DNA of 64,000 nt from Saprospiraceae bacterium. GTDB taxonomy: Bacteria; Bacteroidota; Bacteroidia; Chitinophagales; Saprospiraceae. Location of the stretch: positions 62,001 to 126,000 of the forward strand of contig JALHOZ010000007.1 of the NCBI GenBank assembly GCA_022842725.1. The letters are read 5' to 3'. Positions 9,841 to 17,721 of this stretch are shown piece by piece (position 1 is the first letter of the stretch; the number at the start of each line of letters is the position of its first letter). Made by a program: the position numbers and the translations under genes. The notes under the pieces were generated by a model that was given only the letters and a program-made list of their open reading frames with translations, searched no databases and was not told the DNA's origin.

Positions 9841-9878
9841 AAAAAAGCCCCAACGGTGACCGTCGGAGCTCTTTTTAC
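9841..9878 (-). terminator. Terminator of the small lipoprotein gene
   Basis: An A-rich flank, a GC-rich stem centred on ACGGT-G-ACCGT with outer AGC/GCT pairs, and a T-rich far side form an intrinsic terminator that reads best on the minus strand, 40 bp past the lipoprotein stop. The poly-T on the other side means it could also stop read-through from moxR. Between 9626 and 9840 I see no gene. Confidence 0.7.
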
Positions 9879-9918
9879 CTTTACACTGTTCTAACAGGGA
9901 CAGGTTTGTCTACAATGA

Positions 9919-10089
9919 TTACTGTGCAGCTGTAGTGTCAGCAGGCATAGCTGTAGTGTCAGCAGGCATAGCTTCAGCAGGTGCTGCTTCTTCTACTGGT
10001 GCTTCTTCAACTGGAGCCTCTGCTGCTTTTTCTTTACAAGAAACTAATGTTGCAGCTACAAATAAACCTAAGAACAAAAACTTTTTCAT
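9919..10089 (-). CDS. Very small alanine/proline-rich lipoprotein
   Basis: A 56-residue open frame, MKKFLFLGLFVAATLVSC then a short acidic Ala/Pro/Glu tail ending DTTAAQ. The N-terminus is a lipoprotein signal with lipobox LVSC at residue 18, so the mature product is only about 39 residues. The tail contains repeated APVEE units and two exact MPADTTA units, the latter encoded by a 21-bp tandem duplication. A -7-like box lies about 40 bp upstream and a strong terminator downstream, so the gene looks complete and independently transcribed. I do not recognise a family. Short lipoproteins of this kind are common in Bacteroidota and their function is unknown. Confidence 0.7.
   Translation of the reverse strand: MKKFLFLGLFVAATLVSCKEKAAEAPVEEAPVEEAAPAEAMPADTTAMPADTTAAQ
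9928..9969. repeat. 21-bp tandem duplication in lipoprotein gene
   Basis: Two exact head-to-tail copies of a 21-bp unit (9928-9948 and 9949-9969) encode MPADTTA twice in the lipoprotein's C-terminal tail. The identity at every base suggests recent slippage. Confidence 0.9.
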
Positions 10090-10127
10090 TTTACTATAAA
10101 TTTAGAATATAATTAAAGATTACGATA

Positions 10128-10135
10128 CAAGGTTA
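10128..10135 (-). promoter_or_regulatory. Possible -7 box of the small lipoprotein
   Basis: Minus-strand TAACCTTG is one base from TAnnTTTG and lies 38 bp upstream of the lipoprotein start. No clear -33 TTTG is present. Confidence 0.3.
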
Positions 10136-10527
10136 CGAAGTTATTTTCATAGTAAAAATAGTTTTACATATCTTTAACAATAATTCAATGGAATTTATGT
10201 ATAATGATTCATTTAGAGAGAATTCATCTAAAAATCTCTGTGATAGAGATTAATAAAATGTACTTTTTTTTACATTGGTTTTTGTCTTTATAAACCTACA
10301 TTTTCCCTGTTTTGACCCATAAAATCCCCTTTGTCTCCCTTTCTGAAACCCGGAAAACATGTTTTTTGTCAAAATTCCGGTGTCGCGGTTTTGATATTAA
10401 CGTTTTTTTGATGCAACAGATTACCGTATTGTGTCTTTTTGAACTTTTAAACTTTCACTATGTTTTTTGTCTTGGCAATATGTTAGTTTCCAAAATGACA
10501 GCATTTTAAAGGATCTGACGTATGTCA

Positions 10528-10549
10528 AAATACCATTCTATTGGTATTT
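10528..10549. repeat. 8-bp inverted repeat upstream of bestrophin gene
   Basis: AAATACCA (10528-10535), a 6-nt spacer and TGGTATTT (10542-10549) lie 55 bp before the bestrophin start, where an operator or leader hairpin could sit. The rest of the gap from 10136 to 10527 is AT-rich and shows no gene I can support. Confidence 0.4.
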
Positions 10550-10603
10550 CTGCTCTAAAAAATCAATTCTTAACCGTAGCTTAACACAAATACATATTAT
10601 ATC

Positions 10604-11605
10604 ATGTACGCAAAAAGAAATTATGGGTTTTGGATGACCCTTAACTGGTCCAAAAAACCTTTTATTGTAGGGATGATTTACACTTCTGTTGTAGCCGTTT
10701 GTTATGCCTATTGCAAAGAACAACTTGGTTTTGACATATCCTTGCCATGGCAACCCATTGGTACCCTGGGTGTGGCAGTATCTTTTTATTTGGGCTTCAA
10801 AAACAATGCAAGTTATGACCGGACCTGGGAAGCCCGCAAAATCTGGGGAGCTATAGTCAATAATTCCAGAAGTTTTGGAGCTGCCGCACAGGCTTATATC
10901 AAAGGTGAAACCCGTGAGCAAATCATACGCGAACTGATATACCGCCATATTGCCTGGTTGACCGCTCTCCGGTCTCAGCTCCGCTTGTCCAAAGAATGGG
11001 AACATACAACCGAAAGACTGAATCAGTATTACGTGTCCAACGTTTGTGAGAGTTACTATACTTTTATGGATGAACAAATGCAAAAACTCATCTCCAAAGA
11101 AGAAATGCAACTTTACAAAGAAAAAACAAATATAGCGGCGCAGTTACTCAGAAAACAAACAGAGAGACTCGAAGAACTATACGAAAATGGACAGATTGAT
11201 CTTTTCAAACAATTGGAGCTCCAGAAACTCATCAGCTCTTTTTACGACGAACAGGGAAAAAGCGAAAGAATCAAAAATTTTCCTTTCCCCAGACAATATG
11301 CCTCAACCACGTTATGGATTACGGTCATTTTTTCCCTTTTAATGCCCTTTGGAATGCTTGATATCATGGAAAACGGAAAAACCGGTATGTTCTGGATATC
11401 TGTTCCCTTGACTGCCATGACCATCTGGGTGTTTTTTTTAATGGAAATGATCGGTGATTACAGCGAAAACCCATTTGAAGGAACTTACAATGACATTCCG
11501 ATAACCGCTATTTCCAGATCAATCGAGATTGATCTCCTTGAAATGATCAATGACCCGGACATTCCTAAGCCCATAACGCCAAACGAACATGGTTTTTTAA
11601 TGTAA
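10604..11605 (+). CDS. Bestrophin-family anion channel
   Basis: Membrane protein of 333 residues in the bacterial bestrophin (RFP-TM/UPF0187) family, whose members form pentameric anion channels in the inner membrane. Family hallmarks are the N-terminal MYAKRNYGFWMTLNWSKKP region, a transmembrane pair around residues 25-70 with the conserved FKNNASYDRTWEARKIWG segment, and later hydrophobic segments near residues 230-275 followed by GDYSENPFEG and NDIPITAISRSIEIDL. It is full length and monocistronic. The next genes are an arsenic pair on the same strand but with their own promoter. Ion selectivity cannot be read from the sequence. Confidence 0.88.
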   Translation: MYAKRNYGFWMTLNWSKKPFIVGMIYTSVVAVCYAYCKEQLGFDISLPWQPIGTLGVAVSFYLGFKNNASYDRTWEARKIWGAIVNNSRSFGAAAQAYIKGETREQIIRELIYRHIAWLTALRSQLRLSKEWEHTTERLNQYYVSNVCESYYTFMDEQMQKLISKEEMQLYKEKTNIAAQLLRKQTERLEELYENGQIDLFKQLELQKLISSFYDEQGKSERIKNFPFPRQYASTTLWITVIFSLLMPFGMLDIMENGKTGMFWISVPLTAMTIWVFFLMEMIGDYSENPFEGTYNDIPITAISRSIEIDLLEMINDPDIPKPITPNEHGFLM

Positions 11606-11681
11606 CCGGTATACTTTCTTAAGACAAAAGCCTCTTGGTAAACCAAGTCGAAAAACATTTTTTTAATCTTTTTTGAAACCT

Positions 11682-11712
11682 TTTGAGTGTATCTTATGTT
11701 ATCGTAATATTG
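11682..11712 (+). promoter_or_regulatory. arsR-arsM promoter
   Basis: TTTG (11682-11685), exactly 19 nt, then TAATATTG (11705-11712) matches the Bacteroidota promoter with one mismatch in the -7 box. The predicted transcription start, near 11719, leaves a leader of about 12 nt before ATG 11731. Confidence 0.65.
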
Positions 11713-11728
11713 CAATATAACAATATTA
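11705..11728. promoter_or_regulatory. ArsR operator overlapping the -7 box
   Basis: TAATATTG (11705-11712), 8 nt, CAATATTA (11721-11728) is a perfect inverted repeat, with a nested palindrome ATATTGCAATAT inside it. It covers the -7 box and the predicted transcription start and ends 2 nt before the arsR ATG. This is what an ArsR-type dimer binds, so autorepression relieved by As(III) is likely. Confidence 0.65.
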
Positions 11729-11730
11729 TC

Positions 11731-12069
11731 ATGGGCATCAGCAAAACAGCATATTTTTCAGACCGTCAAAACAAAATTGCCAATATTGCCAAGGCATTAG
11801 GTCATCCGGCAAGAATAGCCATCATGGAACATTTGATCAAGGTGGATGCCTGTATATGCGGGGATTTGGTAGACGAATTGCCATTGGCACAACCAACGAT
11901 ATCCCAACACCTTAAAGAACTGAAACAGGCAAACCTGATCAAAGGTAATATTGAAGGTTCATCGGTGTGTTATTGTATTCATAAAGATACATTAGTCTTC
12001 CTGAAAGAATTTTTAAACCAGTTTAACGGGGACCCAAAACAGAATATTTTTTCATGTTCAAAATCATAA
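11731..12069 (+). CDS. arsR: ArsR-family arsenic-responsive repressor
   Basis: Winged-helix ArsR/SmtB repressor of 112 residues. ALGHPARIAIMEHL begins the DNA-binding fold, and PLAQPTISQHLKELKQANLIKG is the recognition helix and wing. VDACICGDLVDELP places a Cys-x-Cys pair in the alpha-3 position used by ArsR proteins to bind As(III)/Sb(III). Additional cysteines occur in SSVCYCIHK. I start at ATG 11731 because the upstream in-frame codons lie inside the promoter and operator. arsM begins 10 bp downstream, so the pair is one operon. Confidence 0.9.
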   Translation: MGISKTAYFSDRQNKIANIAKALGHPARIAIMEHLIKVDACICGDLVDELPLAQPTISQHLKELKQANLIKGNIEGSSVCYCIHKDTLVFLKEFLNQFNGDPKQNIFSCSKS

Positions 12070-12079
12070 ATTTTATCAA

Positions 12080-12916
12080 ATGGAAAGTCCGGACAAACTT
12101 AAAGAAATCGTAAGGCAAAAATACAGTGAAATTGCCTTACAAGACAAAGAAACCAATCAGTCTTCGTGCTGCGGAGCAGGAGGCTGTTCTACTGAAGTAT
12201 ACAATATCATGACCGATGATTACAGCGACATAGCCGGGTATAATCCTGATGCAGATCTTGGATTAGGCTGCGGACTCCCAACACAATTTGCAAAAATTAA
12301 AAAAGGAAATACCGTAGTTGATCTCGGCTCCGGTGCCGGAAATGACTGTTTTGTCGCAAGAAACGAAACCGGTCCTGATGGTAGGGTCATAGGGATTGAT
12401 TTTACGCCTGCCATGATTGAAAAAGCAACTTTAAATGCATCAAAACTGGGATACTCCAATGTTGAATTCAGACAGGGGGATATAGAAAATATGCCGCTTT
12501 CTGATGAAATGGCCCATGTTGTTGTCAGCAATTGTGTGCTCAATCTGGTTCCGGACAAAAACAAGGTTTTTAGCGAAATTTTCAGGGTTCTAAAATCCGG
12601 TGGTCATTTCAGCATATCTGATGTCGTACTTGTGGGTCAGCTACCTGATGCCTTAAAACATGATGCAGAAATGTACGCAGGTTGTGTGTCCGGAGCCATT
12701 CAAAAATCCGATTATCTCGAATTTATTCACAAAAATGGATTTACGAATGTTACCATCCAAAAAGAAAAACCTATCATCATACCGGATGATATTCTGACAA
12801 AGTATCTGGACAGCAACGAATTGGAACAATTTAAAAAAGGAGAAAACGGCATTTTCAGTATTACAGTATACGCTGAAAAACCATCAACCTGCGGATGTGG
12901 TCCGGGTTGTTGCTGA
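12080..12916 (+). CDS. arsM: Arsenite S-adenosylmethionine methyltransferase
   Basis: ArsM-type methyltransferase of 278 residues that would methylate As(III) using S-adenosylmethionine. The SAM motif is VVDLGSGAGNDCFVA. The family-specific DYSDIAGYNPDADLGLGCGLPT segment and the cysteines in GLGCG, VSNCVLNLVPDK and YAGCVSG match the three arsenic-binding cysteines of characterised ArsM proteins. Extra cysteine clusters stand at the N-terminus (SSCCGAGGC) and the C-terminus (CGCGPGCC) and may bind metal. It sits 10 bp behind arsR and has a strong terminator downstream. No arsenite efflux pump or arsenate reductase accompanies it here. Confidence 0.93.
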   Translation: MESPDKLKEIVRQKYSEIALQDKETNQSSCCGAGGCSTEVYNIMTDDYSDIAGYNPDADLGLGCGLPTQFAKIKKGNTVVDLGSGAGNDCFVARNETGPDGRVIGIDFTPAMIEKATLNASKLGYSNVEFRQGDIENMPLSDEMAHVVVSNCVLNLVPDKNKVFSEIFRVLKSGGHFSISDVVLVGQLPDALKHDAEMYAGCVSGAIQKSDYLEFIHKNGFTNVTIQKEKPIIIPDDILTKYLDSNELEQFKKGENGIFSITVYAEKPSTCGCGPGCC

Positions 12917-12946
12917 TTCCATCACTTTTTAAAAAAATTTACCCTA

Positions 12947-12985
12947 AAGGATGTGTCTGAAAATTATGTCAGACACATCCTTTTT
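12947..12985 (+). terminator. arsRM operon terminator
   Basis: A 14-bp perfect stem, AAGGATGTGTCTGA (12947-12960) with TCAGACACATCCTT (12969-12982), an 8-nt loop and a following T run form a textbook intrinsic terminator 30 bp after the arsM stop. Confidence 0.88.
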
Positions 12986-13051
12986 CAGGTATTACATACT
13001 TCATATCATAAAACCTCGTCTGTATTTTATAAAATGATTAAAATTTAGTTG

Positions 13052-13059
13052 TAAGTTTG
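13052..13059 (+). promoter_or_regulatory. -7 box of the GH3-family gene
   Basis: TAAGTTTG is a perfect TAnnTTTG match, placing the transcription start about 13 nt before ATG 13079. The -33 region is only T-rich. Confidence 0.45.
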
Positions 13060-13078
13060 CCTTCTAAAATTTTACTTC

Positions 13079-14599
13079 ATGGTGTATTCCTGGTTAAACA
13101 GCATTGTAAAAGGTTACCTTAAATACAGGTACAGCCGTATAGAAAAAATGTACACGGACCCCGAAGGTATTCAAAAGGACCAATTTAATATGTTGTTGGA
13201 AAATCTGAAACAAACCCATTACGGATTGAAGTTTGACGCTGCCAAAATAAAAGACTATAAAGGATTTGCGGAAGCCATACCTGTCATCGAATACGAAAAC
13301 ATCTACCCTTACATCCACAAAGCAATGATGGGAGAGGACAGTATATTATGGCCGGGAAAAACCACTCATTTTGCCAAATCCTCCGGAACAACCAACGACA
13401 GAAGTAAATTTATACCAATCACAGAACACAATCTCTTTGAAAATCATATTACCTCTTCATGGGATGCCATGAGTATATTGTATTCTGTCAGTCCGGATTC
13501 AAAAATATTTGCCGGAAAATCTCTGATGATGATCGGTTCATTATCTACTTTCGCAGAAAATCCTGCGGTAACAGTAGGTGACGTTTCAGCCATCCTGTAC
13601 AGCCAGATTCCTACATTGGGCCGGTTTGTTACCACGCCGCAACAGGAGATAGCATTGTTGGCAGATTGGGAAGAAAAGCTCGAAAAAATAGCCGATTATT
13701 GTATTAATGAAGATGTCGTCAATTTTGCCGGTGTTCCGACATGGACCATCGTTCTCTTTAAAAGAATTCTGGAAAAAACCGGCAAAAAAAACATGCTCGA
13801 AGTATGGCCTAATCTGAAATCCTATTTGCACGGGGGAGTCAATTTTGAACCCTACCTCAGTCAGTTTAAAACATTGATTCCTTCAGATGATTTTCTGTTT
13901 ATGGAAGTTTACAATGCTTCTGAAGGTTATTTCGCATTTCAGGATACCCTGAATGATAAAAGTATGTTACTGCTGATTGACAATGCGATTTTTTACGAAT
14001 TTATACCCCTGGATGCTTTTCACCAGGGGAGCAGGCAAGCCATTCCGCTTTGGGAAGTAGAAACCGGCGTCCAATATTGTATTGTCATTTCAACATCCGC
14101 AGGTTTATGGAGATATATGCCGGGCGATACGGTTTATTTTACCAACGTCAAACCTTACAGGATAAAAATAAGTGGCAGATCAAAACACTTTATCAACGTT
14201 TTTGGCGAAGAAGTAATGGTCGCCAATACGGATCTGGCCTTAAAACAAACATGCGACCTGTTCAATGTTCAGGTAAATGACTATACCGCAGCTCCGGTTT
14301 TTATGAGTAATGAAGGTAAAGGAGGACATGAGTGGGTAATAGAGTTTTTGGAAGCTCCTGCAGATTTACATTCTTTTGCCAATACTTTGGATGAAAATCT
14401 GAGGAAAATCAATTCAGATTATGATGCCAAAAGGTCCAAAGATATCGCTTTACAGAATCTTACTTTAACCGCAGTTCCAAAAGGCACTTTTGAAAACTGG
14501 CTGAGATCAAAAGGTAAGATGGGAGGGCAAAACAAAGTGCCAAGATTGTCAAATAAAAGAGACACCCTTGAGGAGATTCTACATTTTACAAACCAATAA
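13079..14599 (+). CDS. GH3-family acyl-adenylating enzyme
   Basis: Protein of 506 residues in the GH3 (auxin-responsive promoter) family of the adenylate-forming superfamily. Visible motifs include FAKSSGTTNDRSKFIPIT (phosphate-binding loop), then MEVYNASEGYFAFQ and WRYMPGDTVYFTNVKPYRIKISGRSKHFINVFGEEV (ATP-binding and hinge region). Plant members join amino acids to jasmonate or indole-acetate; the bacterial substrate is unknown and should not be assumed to be auxin. Length is normal for the bacterial branch. A small unknown gene follows after 30 bp and then recO, a possible transcription unit. Confidence 0.85.
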   Translation: MVYSWLNSIVKGYLKYRYSRIEKMYTDPEGIQKDQFNMLLENLKQTHYGLKFDAAKIKDYKGFAEAIPVIEYENIYPYIHKAMMGEDSILWPGKTTHFAKSSGTTNDRSKFIPITEHNLFENHITSSWDAMSILYSVSPDSKIFAGKSLMMIGSLSTFAENPAVTVGDVSAILYSQIPTLGRFVTTPQQEIALLADWEEKLEKIADYCINEDVVNFAGVPTWTIVLFKRILEKTGKKNMLEVWPNLKSYLHGGVNFEPYLSQFKTLIPSDDFLFMEVYNASEGYFAFQDTLNDKSMLLLIDNAIFYEFIPLDAFHQGSRQAIPLWEVETGVQYCIVISTSAGLWRYMPGDTVYFTNVKPYRIKISGRSKHFINVFGEEVMVANTDLALKQTCDLFNVQVNDYTAAPVFMSNEGKGGHEWVIEFLEAPADLHSFANTLDENLRKINSDYDAKRSKDIALQNLTLTAVPKGTFENWLRSKGKMGGQNKVPRLSNKRDTLEEILHFTNQ

Positions 14600-14629
14600 T
14601 TTTTTTAATAACCAATAAAAATTATAGTT

Positions 14630-14935
14630 GTGGAATACCATGAAATATATGAGGACTTACAACTGGCAAAAGTCGGAGAAACGTCAAATGATGAGTTATT
14701 AAACCATATTGAAGAACGGGTTCAACACTTTTTGCAATACGACAGAGGTTTGTTATTAAGTTATATGTACCGCCTGGACATAGAAGAAAACACCATTGAA
14801 AAGGCTTTGATGGACCAAAACGAAGAGCCCATTTCTCTGACTCTGGCAAAACTCATCCTCGAGAGGCAAATCAAAAGAATGGAAACCAAAAAAAAATATG
14901 GTTCCCCACCGCCTATTGAAGGTTGGGAATATTAA
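14630..14935 (+). CDS. Small conserved-looking protein between GH3 and recO
   Basis: A 101-residue charged, soluble protein of a family I do not recognise. The start appears to be GTG 14630 (MEYHEIYEDLQLAKVGE), since no in-frame ATG occurs before about residue 46 and the N-terminal part reads like genuine protein. It is mostly predicted helix and ends with SPPPIEGWEY, a short motif-like tail. It lies 30 bp after the GH3 gene and 12 bp before recO, so it is probably co-transcribed with both. No catalytic motif, membrane segment or signal is visible. Confidence 0.7.
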   Translation: MEYHEIYEDLQLAKVGETSNDELLNHIEERVQHFLQYDRGLLLSYMYRLDIEENTIEKALMDQNEEPISLTLAKLILERQIKRMETKKKYGSPPPIEGWEY

Positions 14936-14947
14936 AACAAAGGTTTC

Positions 14948-15673
14948 ATGGCAACGTATGAATCCAAAGGCATCATATTCAGAAATATAAAATACGGCGA
15001 AAGCAGTATCATTTGCGATATATACACCGAAGATAAAGGCCTTCGTTCGTTTATAGTTTCAGGAGTACGAAATGCTAAATCGAAAACTGCTGCCGGAATA
15101 TATCGTCCTTTGCATATAGTGCAATTGACTGCTTATGATGCAGATTCCGGAAAACTGGCACGCATTAAAGAAATTCATTTTGACTATGTATTCCAATATA
15201 TCAACATCCATGTCGTTCGTTCCGGAATGGCCCTTTTTATGCTTGAAATCACCAGAAATGCATTGAGAAATGATGAAGCTGACCCGGATTTATTTCGATT
15301 TATCCGCGATAGCCTGGTAAAACTTGATGCCTCAGAACAGATTTCTCCTCTTTTTCACATCAAGTTTATGATTGAACTTTCGCATATTCTGGGTTTCGGA
15401 GCATTGCCTAACCGAAATGAAAACACCGTAATATTTGATTTGCTCAACGGTCAGTTTGACATTGAAGGTGAAGTGATTCAGTACAGAATGGATAAAGAAG
15501 TCAGCCACCACTTTTTTACTTTACTGGAATGTGAAACAGAAAAAATCGGAGAACTTCAGATTCCCAAAAACATACGAATGCAGATGCTGGACGATCTGAT
15601 CACCTATTTTAGATTACATGTTCCGGGATTTAAAGAAATTATGAGTAAAGATGTATTAATGAAAATTTTATAA
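14948..15673 (+). CDS. recO: DNA repair protein RecO
   Basis: RecO recombination mediator, 241 residues, which with RecR loads RecA at SSB-coated gaps. The N-terminal OB-fold part reads SKGIIFRNIKYGESSIICDIYTEDKGLRSFIVSGVRN, typical of RecO, followed by the helical domain. The zinc-finger cysteines found in some RecO proteins are not evident here, as is common in this phylum. It starts at ATG 14948, 12 bp after the small upstream gene. Confidence 0.9.
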   Translation: MATYESKGIIFRNIKYGESSIICDIYTEDKGLRSFIVSGVRNAKSKTAAGIYRPLHIVQLTAYDADSGKLARIKEIHFDYVFQYINIHVVRSGMALFMLEITRNALRNDEADPDLFRFIRDSLVKLDASEQISPLFHIKFMIELSHILGFGALPNRNENTVIFDLLNGQFDIEGEVIQYRMDKEVSHHFFTLLECETEKIGELQIPKNIRMQMLDDLITYFRLHVPGFKEIMSKDVLMKIL

Positions 15674-15743
15674 AACCCGGCACCTAATACCTAATACCTC
15701 TTAAAAAAATCCCTAAAATATTTTTTCATTAATCAACTTTTAA

Positions 15744-15801
15744 TACTTTTGTTCGTAAATCAATTCGTAAATAATCCATATAATGTTTTATGTTATTTAC
15801 G
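15744..15801 (+). promoter_or_regulatory. Candidate promoter and operator of cytochrome gene
   Basis: TACTTTTG (15744-15751) matches the -7 consensus. Just downstream are two direct TTCGTAAAT copies and an inverted repeat CGTAAATAA (15766-15774) with TTATTTACG (15793-15801). This arrangement looks like a repressor or leader hairpin site in a leader of about 120 nt. No regulator can be named. Confidence 0.4.
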
Positions 15802-15878
15802 GATGACAACATATTATCTTTAGTCAAAAATATCGGGGAAAGCCGAAAACCAATACAGAGTAGGCACAAACATTTATC

Positions 15879-16466
15879 ATGAAAAATCCAATCGCCATTT
15901 TGATACTTTTGTCGGGATTATACCTTTATTCATGTACTGAAAAAAATAATCCGAATCCCAATAATACAACGGCTGAAGAAACATCAGGACAGGAAGATTT
16001 CGTCAAACAAGGAAAACATCTGGTCGAAATCATGGGTTGTAACGACTGCCATTCACCTAAAAAAGTAGGTCCCAAAGGTCCGGAAATCATCGAAGAATTG
16101 TTATTGTCAGGTTATCCTTCAGACAGACCCGTTGTCACTTTTGACAGTAAACTGATCAAAGAAGGTTTTGCCATGTTCTATCCCGACCTCACCGCAGCAG
16201 CAGGACCCTGGGGTATCTCCTTTGCAGCCAACCTGACTCCGGACGAAACGGGTATCGGCAACTGGTCAGAAGAACAATTTAAAAAAGCACTTACCGAAGG
16301 AAAACTAAAAGGTCTTGACGGCAGTCGTACCCTTCTTCCTCCAATGCCCTGGGTAAATTATATTTCGCTGACAGATGAAGAAATTCATGCCGTTTTTACC
16401 TATCTCAAAAGTATCAAACCTGTAAAAAATATCGTACCTAATCCAATATCTCCTGATAAAATGTAA
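15879..16466 (+). CDS. Monohaem cytochrome c lipoprotein
   Basis: Class I-type cytochrome c of 195 residues anchored as a lipoprotein. The signal ends in lipobox LYSC (Cys 19) and is followed by a low-complexity Asn/Pro linker. The haem site is GCNDCHSPKK (CxxCH), and the likely axial methionine is in LLPPMPWVNYISLTDEEIHAVFTYL near the C-terminus. It would carry electrons in the periplasm or on the membrane face; no partner oxidase is adjacent. The last 16 residues and about 30 bp beyond the stop recur 2.4 kb downstream as a remnant (18899-18978). Confidence 0.88.
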   Translation: MKNPIAILILLSGLYLYSCTEKNNPNPNNTTAEETSGQEDFVKQGKHLVEIMGCNDCHSPKKVGPKGPEIIEELLLSGYPSDRPVVTFDSKLIKEGFAMFYPDLTAAAGPWGISFAANLTPDETGIGNWSEEQFKKALTEGKLKGLDGSRTLLPPMPWVNYISLTDEEIHAVFTYLKSIKPVKNIVPNPISPDKM

Positions 16467-16496
16467 CGGTTTTTCCTTTTTTATCCATATTAGTAA
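16416..16496 (+). repeat. First copy of duplicated cytochrome 3' end
   Basis: This segment, covering the last 16 codons and the following ~30 bp of the cytochrome gene, matches 18899-18978. Both copies encode KPVKNIVPNPISPDKM and a stop, but differ at several third codon positions. The non-coding sequence after the stop is also similar (CGGTTTTTCC against CGGTTTTCCC, then CCATATTAGT in both). Confidence 0.85.
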
Positions 16497-16568
16497 TTGG
16501 AAAGGCTGAGGTTACACCCTTGTCAACCCCACATCCGTTAAGTACTTAGAAACCGGCTTGACTCTTGC

Positions 16569-16620
16569 CGACTGTTACACCTAGAAAAAAGTTGATACAA
16601 GTGATAACAGTCGACTTTTT
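16569..16620 (+). terminator. Candidate terminator after cytochrome gene
   Basis: CGACTGTTA (16569-16577) and TAACAGTCG (16605-16613) are exact inverse copies, with a 27-nt loop and a following T run. The long loop makes it a weaker terminator candidate. Apart from this and the pseudogene fragment at 16711, the gap 16467-17085 shows no gene. Confidence 0.4.
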
Positions 16621-16710
16621 AAGATTATTATTTTGTGATGATAAAGTTGTACTCCAATAAAAAGACGTAAAAAAAGGTTCAAAGTGGTAAAAGACTTTAA
16701 AGTTTTTTTT

Positions 16711-16926
16711 CTACATCTTCACAAAACGAAAAACAGTTTTGTCACCGGGATTTGCTCCTGTAAGCGTCAGCATATACATACCCTGAGGCAAACCGGATAC
16801 ATCTACATCCCCTGAAGTTCTACCCTTTTGGACCAACTCTCCGACGTGATTGTATATGGAAAATGAAACGTCCCCATCTAATCCTGAAACCTGGAAAGAT
16901 TCGTGGACGGGATTGGTTTGACAGTT
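16711..16926 (-). pseudogene. Orphan T9SS sorting-domain remnant
   Basis: Read on the minus strand, this stretch encodes about 70 residues that look like a T9SS type A C-terminal domain: TNPVHESFQVSG at the start, then FSIYNHVGELVQKG, VSGLPQGMYMLTL and the end KTVFRFVKM before a TAG. A TGA stop lies in frame just upstream of the NPV motif and no signal peptide or body is found. It is the last piece of a T9SS cargo gene whose body has been lost, or which is broken by frameshift further up. Confidence 0.7.
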
Positions 16927-17085
16927 TTTTATTTGTCATCAGTTTTAGCGTCTGGTTGATCTGGCTATGATAGACAATAAAGAAAAAGTCAATATAAAAG
17001 ATATCACAATCAAATGATTGTACCAATAATGACTACCTGTTTAGATAAAAACAACTGTCTCTTCGCAAAATCATAAAGGTAATAC

Positions 17086-17721
17086 CTATTTTTTCCTCCT
17101 TTTTTCGAAATAGTAATTAATACCAACTAAGCCATGTCCCCATTGGCCTAAAAATTCCACCCATGAATTTTTTTCCAGAGGAAATTGACTTCTTATTTCA
17201 ACTTCAAGAAAAAAATTTCCTTTGAGATGTGTTTCAAAACCAATACCCATTTCACCTATCCAGTTTAACTTGTTTAAATATTGAGAATCTCTCACAAAAC
17301 CACCATATAATACACTTGATTCTATATACCAATTTTTTAATGGATAAAATCTCGTATATACCTCAGCATTCCAAGGTTTATGGAGATCAAGACCTGTTTC
17401 TTGTGAATAATAATAGTCAAAATAAAAAATACCAGCCCCAAAAGCTAATTTTTTAAAAAGAAATGTATGAGTTCTCAATCTTGCACCATAAGCTATTCTT
17501 GTATTATTTTCAGGCTTTCCTATATTACTAAATTCGATTTGACCCCATGAAGTATAAGAATTATTTATGACAAATTGAGATTTTACATGTAAGGTATCCT
17601 TTTGTGCATAACAAAAAGAAAATCTTGTCAAAATAAAAATTAATAAGAAAAACCTGTGTGAAGCTATTTTTGAAAGAAAGGAGGGATGTCCCCCCTTTCT
17701 GAAATTTTTTAAATATCCCAT
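17086..17721 (-). CDS. Predicted outer-membrane beta-barrel protein
   Basis: A 211-residue protein with a signal peptide (FFLLIFILTRFSFCYAQ near residues 24-40) followed by alternating polar/aromatic strands such as RIAYGARLRTHTFLFKKLAFGAG and WYIESSVLYGGFVRD. It ends with GHGLVGINYYFEKRRKK. This looks like a small porin-like barrel (DUF2490-like in general appearance), but I cannot assign a family with certainty. It overlaps the end of the upstream lipoprotein-like gene by 13 bp, so the two are translationally linked. The first ~20 residues before the signal are unusual, and a start further in is possible. Function unknown. Confidence 0.65.
   Translation of the reverse strand: MGYLKNFRKGGHPSFLSKIASHRFFLLIFILTRFSFCYAQKDTLHVKSQFVINNSYTSWGQIEFSNIGKPENNTRIAYGARLRTHTFLFKKLAFGAGIFYFDYYYSQETGLDLHKPWNAEVYTRFYPLKNWYIESSVLYGGFVRDSQYLNKLNWIGEMGIGFETHLKGNFFLEVEIRSQFPLEKNSWVEFLGQWGHGLVGINYYFEKRRKK

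Noticed and set aside
11634-11666. Short hairpin CTTGG-TAAA-CCAAG after the bestrophin gene
   Set aside because: A 5-bp stem is too weak to call a terminator, although T runs follow.
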